Shown here: piece by piece, positions 43,390 through 54,582 of the stretch
How positions within the stretch are numbered: the first letter of the stretch is position 1
How the letters are laid out: every line of letters starts with the position of its first letter
From: Fulvia fulva
Lineage: Eukaryota > Ascomycota > Dothideomycetes > Mycosphaerellales > Mycosphaerellaceae
Assembly: GCF_020509005.1 (NCBI RefSeq)
Contig: NC_063015.1
Location: forward strand, 4,650,001 to 4,714,000
DNA: 64,000 bases
Direction: 5' to 3'
Translations under genes and position numbers: made by a program
The notes under the pieces: model-generated
The model's input: the letters and a program-made list of their open reading frames with translations, nothing else
What the model was told of the DNA's origin: nothing
Database searches by the model: none

Positions 43390-44348
43390 ATGATCGCAAC
43401 AGTCTCTTTCGCATTTGCTCTCGCCATGCGCTCTGCGATGGGTCAGCCCGCCACAGATGACCTCTACAGCAAGTGGCAACCTGCCGACCCACATGATTGT
43501 ATGAGCACTGAAGTCCATTGCACAACTCTCACTAACACATCCCAGCCCGCGGTCCATGCCCCATGCTCAACACCTTCGCAAACCACGGCCTCTTCCCTCG
43601 CGACGGCCTGCACATCACCCGCCAAGATCTCCACCACGCCATGGGTGACGGCCTAGGTTTCGTCGAGGAAGTCATCAACCTCACTTTCGACCAAGCCCTG
43701 TTAACTAACCCTCAGCCAAACGCAACCTGGTTCGACCTCTGGCATATTGGTCGTCCAGATACGCTCGAACACGATGCAAGCCTGAGCCGTCAGGATGCAT
43801 ACTTTGGAAATGCGTCGACGTTTCATCAGGCGACTTTTGAGCAGACGACAAGTTACTGGAAAGGGGATACGCTGGATCCGTTGATGTTGACGAACTCGAG
43901 AATTGCGAGGCAGTTGCAGAGTCGGGTGGATAATCCGACGTATACGTTTACGGAGAGGACGGCGGAGATTAGGTACGTTCGTCTGACTTCTGAGGCTAGC
44001 TGCGTGTCTGCTAACACTTTTCTTCAGCACCGGAGAAACGACATCCTTTGTGATTGTTCTCGGCGATTGGGAGACTATGACTGCTCCTAGGAACTATGTT
44101 GAGTACTTTTTTGGTATATATCACTTCCCACGCGTTCGCAGATTCATGCTGACGAGTGCTCAGAGAACGAACGCCTGCCTACCGAGCTTGGTTGGACAAA
44201 ACCCGCGGAGCCGATCACCAGAGAAGTCATCCATCGTTTTGGGGAGGTCTTTACAGACGCGCAGAACTTCATCACAGATGCGGGGGGTATGGCTACTGCT
44301 GTTGCTCCTGGGCAGGCTGAGAAGAGGGATGTGCATGCTATGTATTGA
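43390..44348 (+). CDS. Heme-thiolate peroxidase (chloroperoxidase/unspecific peroxygenase family), short type
   Basis: These secreted heme enzymes use H2O2 for halogenation or oxygen insertion into organic substrates. Four exons (43390-43498, 43546-43972, 44028-44113, 44164-44348) give 268 aa with consistent phases. A signal peptide of about 18 residues precedes QPATDDLY. The heme-binding RGPCPMLNTFANHGLFPRDG gives the proximal thiolate C41. The distal acid-base region EHDASLSRQDAYFGN is the EHD form of short peroxygenases. The C-terminus carries NERLPTELGWTKP, usual for the family. Introns are 47-55 nt with CTAAC or CTGAC branches. It looks intact and extracellular. The substrate cannot be read from the sequence. 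Confidence 0.92.
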
Positions 44349-44690
44349 AGTGGAGCTTTCGTCGGTCTGGAGCCGAAGCACTCCTTTTATTGAGCTCAAG
44401 GAGACGATTTCCGGGCCGGGAATGGTTCGTGAGTTGCTTCCAAATCATAGAGCAGCCAGGTAGGGGCAAGCATCGCCAGCACTTCCTGCTTCTCTATGGC
44501 CGCGGCGGAGGTGATCTTCATAACGCTCGAGATGATCATGCCGCGCACGATGAGGACTCAACGTGAGTGCCCACTCGCGGCTGTGTTTACTTGCAATGAA
44601 GTGAAGCGCGGCGAAGGTGACCAGAATGAGCTGTCCTCTGTGAGTCTCTCTGTGGGTCTTTCGCCGTCGACCGAGGCCGCCAACGATCTC
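44349..44690. other. Intergenic, about 340 bp between convergent genes
   Basis: Both flanking genes end here. I see no feature beyond presumed 3' untranslated regions. Confidence 0.4.
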
Positions 44691-45566
44691 TCATTCTACA
44701 CTGCCTCCGCTCTTCCTACTACTCCCAAAAGACCCTCTCCCCTTCATCCTCTCCGCGTCAGCCGCCTTCTTCGCTTGATATCTCTCCGTCAACTTCCTAT
44801 CAGCACTAACCCTGCTCCTGTTCGCCGCCACAAGACTCTCCTTCCCCAACTCTACCAAATCATCCTCAGCCTTCGCCTCCCTCCACTTTCCCCTCCTCAC
44901 CCCCTTCGTTCCGATTTCCAGCAACGGCCACGTTGCCTCCTTCGTCCACCAGATCGGTTGCCACATCTGGTAACCTTGGATCGTCATGTAGAAGATGTTG
45001 TCCTGTTGGAACGCTTCGACGATTTCTCCGAGTGTGACACCAGAGCCTCTCGCCACAATGAATTTCTCGTCCATTTCGCCTTTGTTCCATTTACTCACCA
45101 CGCAGCACCTGACTGGCGGCTGAGATATCAACATTTTCCTCCAACTTGCATCTTCCCTCCCGCCAATGGTCTTATTGTAATACTTCCTCAACGAAGTATC
45201 CGTCCTCGAAACCAACGGATGCTCGAAAATCTCAGCAGATCTCCCCACACGTCCAAACCAGCTCGTTCCCTTCTCGTTGGGTGTATAGACAAGCGCTTTA
45301 TCCATCATCGGCCGGAAGAAAAGAGCTTTCTGAATCTTGTCGGTATCGCGCACGACGTTGCGCCACAGGCGGCAGACACGTTGTGTGGATGTGAGGATCT
45401 CGTGCATGGGGAGGTGTGTGAAAATTTTGCCGAGGATGGTGGCGTTATGGAGCATGGCGTAGCAGGTTAGCGACATTTGTGGTTGGGACTCTAGGCGCAT
45501 GTTGGAGGGGCGTTTTGTTGGGTAGCAGCTGCGGTGCCTTTGACGGAGTGAGGGTGTCGAAGTCAT
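44691..45566 (-). CDS. F-box-like protein, paralogue 1
   Basis: F-box proteins recruit substrates to SCF ubiquitin ligases through Skp1. The 291-aa product has an F-box-like helix set near residues 35-75: NATILGKIFTHLPMHEIL, then RVCRLWRNVVRDTDKIQKAL and FFRP. This is the usual dothideomycete arrangement, in which the box ends in an ALFF element. A conserved ASWRKMLISQPP follows in the middle. The C-terminal 70 residues are Lys/Ala-rich. I start at ATG 45566; the frame upstream lacks another ATG. It shares ALFF and ASWR elements with two neighbours at 45772-46650 and 48360-49021, so the three look like diverged local paralogues. Confidence 0.78.
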   Translation of the reverse strand: MTSTPSLRQRHRSCYPTKRPSNMRLESQPQMSLTCYAMLHNATILGKIFTHLPMHEILTSTQRVCRLWRNVVRDTDKIQKALFFRPMMDKALVYTPNEKGTSWFGRVGRSAEIFEHPLVSRTDTSLRKYYNKTIGGREDASWRKMLISQPPVRCCVVSKWNKGEMDEKFIVARGSGVTLGEIVEAFQQDNIFYMTIQGYQMWQPIWWTKEATWPLLEIGTKGVRRGKWREAKAEDDLVELGKESLVAANRSRVSADRKLTERYQAKKAADAERMKGRGSFGSSRKSGGSVE

Positions 45567-45771
45567 TGTGGTGATATTGGTTGGTGTCGCGGATGTTGTG
45601 TTTGCTGATGGCGAACTGGCGGTCGTGAAGGTTGTGATCAAGGAGTGTTTGTGGTAAGACGTGGTGTCTGATCCATGTGATGTATCAGCAACGTGAGGTA
45701 GTGACGACCGTGTGAGCTATGTATTGTGGGAGTGCTATTGTCAAGTTGACGCACTCGTAACTTTCTACATC

Positions 45772-46650
45772 CTATAGCTGAAGCTCGAGTAACTCTCCCG
45801 TCTTCTCCTCCCACACTTCATGTTCGGGTAGTTCAGTAACACGACTCCATTCGTGCACTTCTCGCAGTCTCTCGCGGCTCAGCCGCATCTCCGCCTTCAA
45901 TGTCTTGAGCTGCTTGGGGCTTTCGTACGCCTTCCATGCTGACCATCCGCATAATCTGTGAATGGCACCGCCTTCGGCAAACCCACCCGTCTTCAGCCCT
46001 TGTGACTCTAGTTCATCATACGCCCAGATCGCATTGTCGTTGATGTGCCAGAACACTCGGGAAAGTCCAGGTTGAGTGATCAGCAATTTGCGCCAAGATG
46101 CTTCTGGGCGCGCAAATGCCTCGGGCCATGGCTCCTCGATGCTCAATAGAGGCATGAAAGGATTTTCAATGATCGGTCGGGAGGTGCCCAACTGCTCATC
46201 TTCTGCCCACGAATGGGGCTGTTGCGTGCTTAGAACGGGGAATCTGCTAGTTCTGACCAGCCAGGGCCGAATATTCGAGATCGAATCCAAGAATAGATGC
46301 TCACTGATCGCTCGGGTAGTGGTCACGATGATGTGCCACTGGCGGCATACTTGCTGAGCTCTGCAAATGAGGTCTGATTGATCGAGCTGCAGAAAGATCT
46401 CCTCAGCCAATTCTGGGATGCCGAAGAGTCGCGAGCATGCTGAGGTCGTGTTCTACCAATGTTAGCAGAGTCAAACAGATGGCGACAGGCTTTCACTCGC
46501 AGGTGGACTACGAGCTGGTAACCTCGCGGTGTCACTTTTAGAATCTCTGTCCGTCTTTCGTCGTGGCGGGCGTTTGACGATGACTTCTGGTAGTTCTGGC
46601 CACTGTCGATAGCAGTCCCGATGATAAAGCTCCCACGCCACGAGCCCCAT
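45772..46650 (-). CDS. F-box-like protein, paralogue 2
   Basis: The main exon reads LFGIPELAEEIFLQLDQSDL, then RAQQVCRQWHIIVTTTRAIS and HLFLDS, an F-box-like start, followed by ASWRKLLITQPGLSRVFW as in the two paralogues. The frame has no ATG at its head, so an upstream exon is needed. My model uses ATG 46650 (good context), exon to 46497, a GTGAAA donor and the acceptor at 46440, giving 273 aa. An alternative acceptor at 46453 fits the branch site less well. The exon-1 boundary is therefore uncertain, while the main exon is well supported. Substrate unknown. Confidence 0.65.
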
Positions 46651-47197
46651 TGCTGATGATTGTTTGATGACTTGTTTGTGGTGTTCGTTGTCGTTGTGGT
46701 TATGCTATTGATGCTCAAGCGGCAGGGTAAGAAGTTAAGCGAGGTTGGCACCGGCTGCGAACGGCACAGTCCGGTCGTGGTTGCCGTAAAGGGGCCAATG
46801 TGGACCATGATGACACAGAAGATTACCTACCGCGACTCAATTGCATTGACAGTAATATATGAGTGAGAAGTTGCCTTCTGACCTCGACATTTGGCCAGAC
46901 TGAGCAATCGAATGCGGCGTAGTAGGCGAGCCACGGCTTACGCTTCGGTATGTTTGATCTCATAGCAACAGGTAATTTGCTAGCTGGAGCAGACCTGAAG
47001 TAATGGCATCAATGATGGGGAATGAAAGAAAGCAGGAGGTGAAGTCAGAAAACAGCTTTCACATGGCACATTTGACCCCTGTCAAGCACGTCCCCGCGTG
47101 GCTGACGACAAGCTTTCGACCTTGACGTCCGGGGCTCTGCCTTCTCGACCGGAAACATCTCACGCGACAAACACTGCCATCTACCGCGACATCGACC
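46651..47197. other. Divergent intergenic region, about 550 bp
   Basis: This gap contains the promoters of F-box paralogue 2 (minus) and pam17 (plus). I see no other feature. Confidence 0.4.
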
Positions 47198-47975
47198 ATG
47201 GCCACACTCCTTTGGACACGCACAAGCTGCCTACGCGCAGTCAACACCCCCGGGAAAGGCCTTTTCGCGCCCGCGCTCTTCACAGCGACTTTCACGACAG
47301 CCACACAAGTATCTAAACAGCCACGATTCACACCCAATGCATCGCCCTCACAGTTGCCGACGCACCAGCTTCCCTCAACGCGAATAGGACTCCGCTGTGC
47401 GTCAACATCTCCAGCCACGGACTCTGAGGCGTCAGTACCAGAGCACATCCTTACCTGGAATCGCTTCTTCGATCTGCGCAAGAAGCGCCGATGGATCAAC
47501 CTGGGTTGCTCCGGCATTACAGCATTCACAGCAATCAGCCTGGTCACACCTATCCTCGCAGCCCAAGACTTGGATTCCTGGGGTGCGCAAATATCAGGAC
47601 TGGATCCGATCATTGTACTGGGGATTTCAACAGCTGCGGTCGCGGCAGGAGGATGGTTGTGCGGGCCCAGCTTTGGTAGCGCAATGTTCAGCATGTGGGC
47701 CGCGAGGAGGGGCTGGAACAAATTGATTGCTGAGGTGAGCGAGATGTGTTTGATGGAAAGGAGGAGATGGCGGGAAGTGCTGACAATGTAATAAACAGAA
47801 AGAGAAAAGCTTCTATGCGCGAATCAAGCGTTATCGAGCAGACCCCTCGGCATCGAGCCCGCAGAACCCGATTCCTGATTACTACGGCGAAAAGATCTCG
47901 AGCGTGAAGGACTACAGGAGATGGTTGAAAGATCAGAAAGCTTTCAACTTGAAGAAGGACAAGGCGATGCTATGA
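47198..47975 (+). CDS. pam17: Presequence translocase-associated motor subunit Pam17
   Basis: Pam17 is an inner-membrane component of the TIM23 import motor and helps assemble Pam16/Pam18. Exons 47198-47734 and 47799-47975, with a 64-nt intron, give 237 aa. An N-terminal presequence of about 65 residues rich in Ser/Thr/Arg is followed by the near-invariant LTWNRFFDLRKKRRWINLG, QDLDSWGAQISGLDP and WLCGPSFGSAMFSMWAARRG. Exon 2 gives EKSFYARIKRYRADPSASSP and NPIPDYYGEKISSVKDYRRW, the family C-terminus. Two hydrophobic spans match the known topology. Length and motifs are typical and the gene looks fully functional. Confidence 0.96.
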
Positions 47976-48359
47976 ACAGCGCAAAAGGATATGCTTGGCG
48001 GGACTGAAGCGTGAAAGCATTGAAAACGGCTTAAAGGATATGCGCGGCGTTGGGGTGGAGGACAAGGGACAAATCATGTGTGCATAGTGTAAAACGAGGT
48101 AGGAGGCATAACGCGCTATCGCAGTATGATAGAGCTTGCAGTTGCCATGTACAAGATGATCTCTCCTCCGCATTACTTTGGCTGCGGGGAGTTCGACGAA
48201 GGTCTCAGGCGGCAAGCGGGTCGAAAAACGGTGGGCCTAGTAACACGACACACAACCTTCACAGCAGCTTCACTCTCTGCGAAGCAACTCATGCTGATGG
48301 TCGCAACACTGTCCGACATACTACAACACACTCGACAATCACCAAGCTTTCGCAGGAAT
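47976..48359. other. Intergenic, about 385 bp
   Basis: This gap lies between pam17 and F-box paralogue 3, both on the plus strand. The promoter of the latter is expected here. No supported feature is seen. Confidence 0.4.
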
Positions 48360-49021
48360 ATGTCGGCCACACTGAACGCGGTATGTACCACCCGCCTTCG
48401 CGTTGAACACATGCTGATGAGACGCAGGTCAAGCCATCGGCGGCGGAGAAAGCGTTCGCCATCTTTGAGCTCACCGAGCAGATCTTCCTCGAACTACCGA
48501 TGCGCGATCTTCTGGTCACTGCCCAGCGTCTGAACAAGCAGTCCGCCGCCATCACCAAGTCGTCCAAAAAACTTCAGCAAGCGCTCTTCTTCCAGCCCGT
48601 CACCGATCATGTGCTCGACTTTGACAGCAACATCATTGACTGGAGGCTACCTGACCCGCTCATCTATCGGCACCCGCTTTGTCGGCCATCAAAAGCCAAG
48701 TCGCGCTACAAGAAGGCAGCTGAGTACTCGAACGCGTCTTGGCGCCGCCAGCTGCTTACACAGCCACCGCTAACCAGCGTCGAGTACTTCATCTGCTCCA
48801 TCAGGCCGCTGCTACACGCTGTAGCAAAGAATGCGTCGGGTGTGAGACTGGCGGACGTTCGACTATCACGTCCAGGGACGACAGGCGAAGAAAAATACAT
48901 GTTGGGCGCATTGTGGCAGTATCTCGACAATACTGCTGCATCGTATGCGCAGATCGCGGCAGTGAAGTCGAAGGTATACAATGGGCCGTGGAAGGCGATA
49001 ACACCGACACCAGGAAATTAG
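48360..49021 (+). CDS. F-box-like protein, paralogue 3
   Basis: A 21-nt first exon (48360-48380, MSATLNA) and a main exon (48428-49021) are joined by a 47-nt intron, giving 204 aa. The F-box-like start reads FAIFELTEQIFLELPMRDLL, followed by TAQRLNKQSAAITKSSKKLQ and ALFFQP. ASWRRQLLTQPPLTSVEYF then matches the element shared with the two paralogues upstream. It is shorter than those and lacks the Lys-rich tail. A role as a substrate receptor of SCF ubiquitin ligase is inferred from the family. Confidence 0.78.
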
Positions 49022-49520
49022 AATATCGCACGGTACGAGCAGGAAGCGAGATAGCCGTAGGCTCCAGATAGGGCACGGCCGCGCGAAGCAGGGCTTTCAG
49101 CTCAGTCAGCGCAACATCGTTGTAACATCAGGTCAATCGCGGTCTACAAACAATGATGTACGATTCCGAAAGCGCCGCTACAGTGCTTTTTGCTCGACGT
49201 GTACGCTTTCGGCCCCAGATCAAATCCGCAGACCCGTGGAGATGCGAGGATCACATGAACTCTACTTGAGACCAGCCAGCCACACTGAGCAGCTTGGCTC
49301 CGCGCCAACCTAGAAGCCTACCTCTCTTGCTGGCGACGGGGGTTGACATTGTCATACATCACTAAACGTCCCGAGTATCAGGTTTTCGCTTACACCTCAT
49401 GCCTCCCGCGGGTTCCATCAGATGTAGATAAGTCGTCACGACCTATGAATTAGCTCATCGACATTCAGCTGTGGCATTGGGTTACCATCTAGTTACTCCA
49501 TAAGCAGGCTGCTCGACGAG
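49022..49520. other. Intergenic, about 500 bp
   Basis: This gap lies between F-box paralogue 3 and the CmcJ-type relic. I see nothing beyond short random frames. Confidence 0.4.
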
Positions 49521-50542
49521 ATGATGACCTCACGAAAGACAGTGAGCGCAGTCCTGAACCACTATGACCCCATCAACGGACCCAAATATATGAACCTAAG
49601 CGCCGCTGAAGTCCACTCCTACAAATGGACTCCTGTCCCAGTCGAAATCACAGATATACGAAGCTGCGACGAAGACTTCACGCTCGATAAGAACGGCTTC
49701 CAACTCGTGGAGCATAAAGTCGACCTGTCAGCATGCGCAGACGACGCAAGCATTAGAGAGAAACTCTATCCTCAACTCGAGGAGATGCTTAAAAGAGTGT
49801 ACGCCATCGAGTTCCCTCTTCAGACACGTCCCTGAAGCTGACAAAAAGGGCCCAGCACAGGGGCAACACACGCCAAAGCCAGCGCTCACATGGTCCGCGA
49901 GTCCACCATCGCAGATCTCAAAGCAAGGGCTGAGAGAGCCGATAGTCCATTGGAAGTCTTGCCTCCCGGCCCAGCAACGAATGTGCACGTTGATAAGCCG
50001 CATCCCTTTCCATTACACTCGCATTCATGACTGAGCTTCGCAGACCAATCCTGGGATGGTGCCCACACGTACTTCAAATCCGAGTACAGCGAGGGCTACG
50101 ACCGTCTATCGAAGACTCGCTGGTCGATTGTAAACGTCTGGTGCCCTCTCATCACATCCCTAACACCACACCAAGCGACAACCTCGTCCTCGGCGACTGG
50201 CGCACCGTGCATCCCTCCCAACTGTACGCCGTTCCCATTCACTTCCCTACCGCAGACGCAAAGTACAACACTCCAGAGCGCCTGGGCTCATTGCCCCCTA
50301 ACCGCCAAGTCGAGACCTGGAGGATCGCGCCGAGAGAAGATGGGGAGAAGAATGACTGGCACCATGCGAGCAGCATGACACCAGACGAGGTCCTGTGGGT
50401 CAAGTGTTTTGACACGAAAGTTGATGGAAGGGCGCGATTGAGTCCGCATGGGGCGATTCAGTGTGGTGAGGACTTCGGGGACGCGAGGAGGAGTTGTGAG
50501 GTTAGGTGTGTGGTTTGCTGGGAGGACCAGGAGGCGGAGTAG
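49521..50542 (+). pseudogene. Decayed CmcJ/AsaB-type oxidase (methyltransferase/hydroxylase-like) gene
   Basis: The CmcJ/AsaB family comprises Fe/oxoglutarate-type or related oxidases often found in specialised-metabolite clusters. The first exon is open from ATG 49521 (VSAVLNHYDPINGPKYMNLS, QLVEHKVDLSAC) but runs to a stop at 49833-49835. Homologous sequence continues in other frames: RESTIADLKARAERADSP, then GPATNVHVD. The splice donor expected after that reads ATAAGC at 49993 instead of GTAAGC, although the acceptor at 50043 and the exon DQSWDGAHTYFKSEYSEGYD are intact. After RWSIVNVWCPL a direct 5-bp duplication (CACCA twice, 50164-50173) shifts the frame, and the C-terminus continues as LVLGDWRTVHPSQLYAVP and MTPDEVLWVKCFD. 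At least three lesions make it a pseudogene. Confidence 0.75.
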
Positions 50543-51031
50543 GATCGGTGAGGAAGGCGAGGCGGTGTGGATGTATGTTTGTGTGTGTTGCCGGTCTATC
50601 TGTTTCGTGCAAAAAGAATGAGAACTGCCGGTCAGTATGCTCACCACAGGACTCGAACCCATCGCCCTCCTCTCCTCCCTCCTCATCAACGTTGACCCAC
50701 CAAAATGGCAAAAGAAGACCTATCCAACCTGATATTACCGCTTTTGGTGACATCAGATTCAGATAGGTTCAAGAAACAGGGCACATTGAAGGACTGAACA
50801 ACCTAATCTCCTATGCTTTTGGCGGGAGATTTACTCGCTATGGTCTTATTTGCGCAGAGCGTTCACTGCGGGTTGTCTTGCCTGTTTGCTTGATTGGTAA
50901 GCATAAATTGAAAATGGTATATATAGCGTGCCGCGGGAGCGGCCGAGGCGCATGTGAAGGTCTGAAAATTTCAGATTTGATGGCTGTTAGGGCTTCAGGT
51001 GGGATTGAGGTTTACTTGGTGCTGCTTCACG
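50543..51031. other. Intergenic, about 490 bp
   Basis: This gap lies between two convergent relics. No coding frame is supported. A tRNA-like arm at 50645-50662 was considered and rejected. Confidence 0.4.
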
Positions 51032-52190
51032 CTATCTCTCAATGCTGAGGAAGCGATCGAGCATGGCGTTGAAGGTGCGTGGGTCTTGTAGAAAGCTGTA
51101 TGATAGTCAGCGATGTGGTCAAGCATGTGAAGGAAGAATCTCACGCAAAATGCGAGACGCCCGGCAGTATGACCAATGACGAGCCCCATATCCAGTCGAG
51201 CATGGTCCTCGGCACGTCTCTGTTGACAGCCTCTTCACTATCCCCATCCACAATCCACACCAGCGGCGCATTGGGCTCCTCGAACACGCTTGGAATCTTC
51301 CCAAACGCCGTTCCATTCCACGCCGGCTCGGAGTTCCACATCTCCAGCAAGCGGCCACTCATCTCGTCAAAAGTCCCAGTACTTGGCGAAAGCCTTCCGA
51401 AATCTTCCTGCACCCAGGCCATGTATGTCTTCCAAGTCGGTGCATCGTTCTGCCAAACACAAAGTTGTCAGCTAAATTAAACATGCGCGTGGCAATGTCG
51501 CGGTAGGTCACGTGAAGTGAAGTGAGGCGCACGTATGTCAAACGACTATCCCTTCAACCCCTCCAGTACTCACCACAGTCACATTAATATTCCCCGGCTG
51601 ATAACTCCCCCCAAACGCAAAAACCCTCTCCTCCCTCTCACTAAATTCATGGCCAAATCAAAGCCAACAATAGCCCCATCACTCCACCCCACAACCTCGA
51701 CCTTCTCAACTTCCAAATGATCCATCAAACCTACCACATCCAAAGTCATAGCATCGTACGTGATAGGCTTCGTTGTGTCATCGGAAGAGCGGCCTTGGGC
51801 TCGAGAATCGATCGTGATGAGAGTGTGACCTGAGTCCTGAAGGTGCAGGATTTGGTGCGCCCAGTATTCGCTGTTGGCGAAGCCGCCGTGGAGGAAAAGG
51901 AGAGGGGGTTGGTTCTTGGCTTGGGTGGATGATAAGGGAGCGCCGAAGGTGGCGTACCAGAGGTCGATACCGTTTATGGGGATGGTTCCGTTGAAGTTGG
52001 CAGGTGGGAGAGGTGGGAGAGACGGCATTGTTTGCCATGGTGGGGTGTAGAGTGGTTTTTGGAGGTGTTGGCTATTGACGCTGTCGTCTGAGGATGGGTG
52101 TGCATTTGTAGGTGACGCTGCTACAAGTGTCGATGTCCCGCAATAGCAGGAGAACCCCGCCAGCAATATGGCTGCGAGCGTCGACAGCAT
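51032..52190 (-). pseudogene. Secreted alpha/beta hydrolase gene with a one-base frameshift
   Basis: The protein would be an alpha/beta-fold hydrolase with a signal peptide (MLSTLAAILLAGFSCYCG), the oxyanion strand LLFLHGGFANSEYW, the nucleophile elbow VVGWSDGAIVG, the acid region APLVWIVDGDSEEAV and the His segment LPGVSHFA. Exons are 52190-51574, 51449-51145 and 51095-51032 with canonical ends. In exon 1 the frame breaks at about 51645: after DLAMN the sequence must skip one base to read FSEREERVFAFGGSYQPGN. Exon 1 is 617 nt; one extra base gives 618 and makes all three exons phase-consistent (328 aa). The rest is undamaged, so this is either a recent null allele or a sequencing error. Confidence 0.78.
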
Positions 52191-52583
52191 TTTGCTGATA
52201 GTAGTAGTCGTATCGAGGAGGTAAAGTGCGGAAATATGAGGAACGTGAAGTTCTAGCCGTGATGTCGTTTCCAACATGGCCCGCTCTTGCCAGAGTTCAT
52301 TGTCGACAAGGGTGTGACTTCCCAGCGATCGGCCGTAAACTTTGCTGGACGAGATCGCGTGTCAGTAAATCGAGTCACAGCTCCAATAGTGACAATGTGA
52401 TACCGGCAGCTTACACTCTCAAAGCAAGTCCTCGCGGACAGTATGTTTCAAAGGGTATCTAGCATCTACCTCTAGACGGATCGCTTTCCTGAAAGTAAGC
52501 ATGCCCATTCCAATCGTAAGCCGTTACTTGCCGTGTATCATGAGGCATGATGAATGCCATCGCATCTCAATGCAACACAACGC
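52191..52583. other. Intergenic, about 390 bp
   Basis: This is the 5' region of the hydrolase gene and the 3' end of the aminotransferase gene, both on the minus strand. No feature is supported. Confidence 0.4.
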
Positions 52584-54029
52584 TCAGTTGTCGACGCCGA
52601 TGTGCACGTTCTTCTCACCAGGTGGAATAACTTTCTGTTCCTTCTCGCCCTTCAACGTGGGGAGCTCCTTCACTGCCGCCTCGATGATGCTCAGAGCACT
52701 CTTGATCTCGTCTTCGCTGATGACGAGTGGTGGTGCCAATCGGATGATGTTCTGGTGTGTCGGCTTGGCAAGAAGTCCCTTCTCCTTCATGAGCATACAC
52801 AAGTCCCAAGCGCTGTGTCCACCAGTCTTGGACTCATCGATCACAATAGCGTTCAGGAGACCCTTGCCACGGATGGTCTCGATCATAGGATCTCTCGTCT
52901 GGATATCGCGAAGGCCGTTGCGGAAGACTTCGCCCAGTTCTTGAGCACGCTGGACGAGGTTCTCTTCTTCTATAATCTCGAGGGCCTTGATCGCCACTGC
53001 GCTACCAAGTGGGTTACCACCGTATGTGCTGCCGTGCGTACCAGGCTCGATTGTGAGCATGACTTCCTTCGAACCAAGAACGCAGGATACTGGGTACATG
53101 CCACCCGAGATGGCCTTGCCAAGAAGGACAAGGTCTGGCTTGATGCCACTCCACTCGTGGCAGAGCATCTTGCCCGTGCGTGCGATACCCGTCTGGATCT
53201 CGTCGCAGATCAGCAGGACATTGTGCTTCGTGCAGAGCTCGCGCGCCTTCCGCAAGTAGTCTTCGTGCGGTACCACGATGCCTGCCTCTCCTTGTATTGG
53301 CTCGACCAAGAATGCTGCCGTCTCTTTGCCGTGCTTCTCAAGGGCCTCCTCAAGAGCCTTGACATCGCCGAAGGGAATTGGTTTGCCGGAGGATGGGCAC
53401 ACAGCGCCAATGTTTGGAAGGTACGGACCGTAGTTGTCTCGGCTTTCTGGGTCGGACGACAGTGTAATCGCAGCGAATGTCCTGCCATGGAAGTTCTCCT
53501 GCACGCCAAACACAAGTGCCTTGTCCTGTGGTATGCCCTTCACCTTGTATCCCCACTTTCTCGCGATCTTGACAGCAGTCTCCACTGCCTCTGCTCCTGT
53601 GTTCATGGGCAGAACCATGTCGAAGCCCATCATGGTTGTAATCTTCTCCGCGAATACCGGGAAGACATCGTTGTAGAATGCTCGGCTGGAAAGTGTAAGC
53701 CGAGAGGCCTGGTCGGTCAGTGCCTGGATGAGCTTCGGGTGGCAATGTCCTTGGTTCACTGCTGAGTATGCAGAGAGGAAGTCGAGGTAGTGCTTGCCCT
53801 CTGGATCCCACACGGACGAGCCCTTTGCCTTGGAGAAGACGATCGGGAGCGGGTGGTAGTTGTGTGCGGCGTAGGCAGACTCTGAGGACATGGCCTGGCT
53901 CGAGGAGGCGGCATGGTAGCCTGAGGATGGGTGCAGAGGCTCGAAAGAGGTTGCTTTGGCGTTCAGACTGCCGTTTGTGCCAATGGCATGGCCGCCGTTC
54001 GTCTCTGGCTCAATTGCGATTGGTGCCAT
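52584..54029 (-). CDS. otaA: Ornithine aminotransferase
   Basis: Ornithine aminotransferase converts ornithine and 2-oxoglutarate to glutamate semialdehyde and glutamate in arginine catabolism; in fungi it is cytosolic and induced by arginine. The 481-aa single-exon protein is a class III PLP aminotransferase: the substrate-side [19 protein letters not shown], cofactor region [51 protein letters not shown] and the Schiff-base lysine in [15 protein letters not shown] (K305). [16 protein letters not shown] follows, as in all members. The start at 54029 (MAPIAIEP) lies after an AT-poor leader; the frame is open further upstream to 54269 but that part looks untranslated. The gene is intact though neighbours on both sides are decayed. 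Confidence 0.96.
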   Translation of the reverse strand: MAPIAIEPETNGGHAIGTNGSLNAKATSFEPLHPSSGYHAASSSQAMSSESAYAAHNYHPLPIVFSKAKGSSVWDPEGKHYLDFLSAYSAVNQGHCHPKLIQALTDQASRLTLSSRAFYNDVFPVFAEKITTMMGFDMVLPMNTGAEAVETAVKIARKWGYKVKGIPQDKALVFGVQENFHGRTFAAITLSSDPESRDNYGPYLPNIGAVCPSSGKPIPFGDVKALEEALEKHGKETAAFLVEPIQGEAGIVVPHEDYLRKARELCTKHNVLLICDEIQTGIARTGKMLCHEWSGIKPDLVLLGKAISGGMYPVSCVLGSKEVMLTIEPGTHGSTYGGNPLGSAVAIKALEIIEEENLVQRAQELGEVFRNGLRDIQTRDPMIETIRGKGLLNAIVIDESKTGGHSAWDLCMLMKEKGLLAKPTHQNIIRLAPPLVISEDEIKSALSIIEAAVKELPTLKGEKEQKVIPPGEKNVHIGVDN

Positions 54030-54582
54030 GTTGAGCTCGATTCTTGCTGGTGGTGTTGTTGTTGTTGCTCTTCTTGTTGTAGTCGAAGGCTGTATCTTTA
54101 GCGGTGTCAGGTGGTGGTAAGAGAGTGTAGTGTGTGCTTGAATGGCTTTCAAAGAGGGCAGATCAGGGTAAAGAACAAGTTGATACTTAGACTTTTCCAC
54201 ATTCCAAGGATGACCGGCGTGCGTTTGCGCTTGCACAATGGCAAATGGCCAGCAAACTCGTCCTGTCACGCCTGTGTGGCCCCCCGCGATGGTGCTTGGT
54301 GGGGCCAGTTATTCGGTGTTGATCCCTAACAGAAAGATCTGGCTACGACTGTACTTAGAGGCCTAGCGCAATGGCCATCACATGCACAGCATGTGGCACG
54401 CTCGCTTGATAAGACCACCCGGCTACTACCGGCCTGTTGGGTAATGGTTGGAACGTGAATGGCCGGAAACGGCGCTCGGCTCAGCAAGTGGTCTGCCGGC
54501 TTCACCTGCACGACGCCGCCAAGTATGGCCGGGGAGAGCAGCATCAAACAAACCAAACATTCACTTCATCGACACGTGAACG
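54030..54582. other. Intergenic, about 550 bp
   Basis: This is the promoter of the ornithine aminotransferase gene. A GTT/CAA-rich tract at about 54053-54078 probably lies in the leader. An arginine-responsive site may be present but I cannot identify one. Confidence 0.35.

Noticed and set aside
44496..45470. A 324-codon plus-strand open frame
   Set aside because: It is antisense to F-box paralogue 1 and shows no family resemblance.
50645..50662. A tRNA-like T-arm (GGGTTCGAGTCC on the minus strand)
   Set aside because: A five-pair stem with a seven-base loop can be drawn, but there is no matching acceptor stem, D-arm or anticodon arm upstream, so it is not a tRNA gene.
52554..53765. A 403-codon plus-strand open frame
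   Set aside because: It is entirely antisense to the ornithine aminotransferase gene, whose identity is certain; codon bias of that gene explains the open complement.
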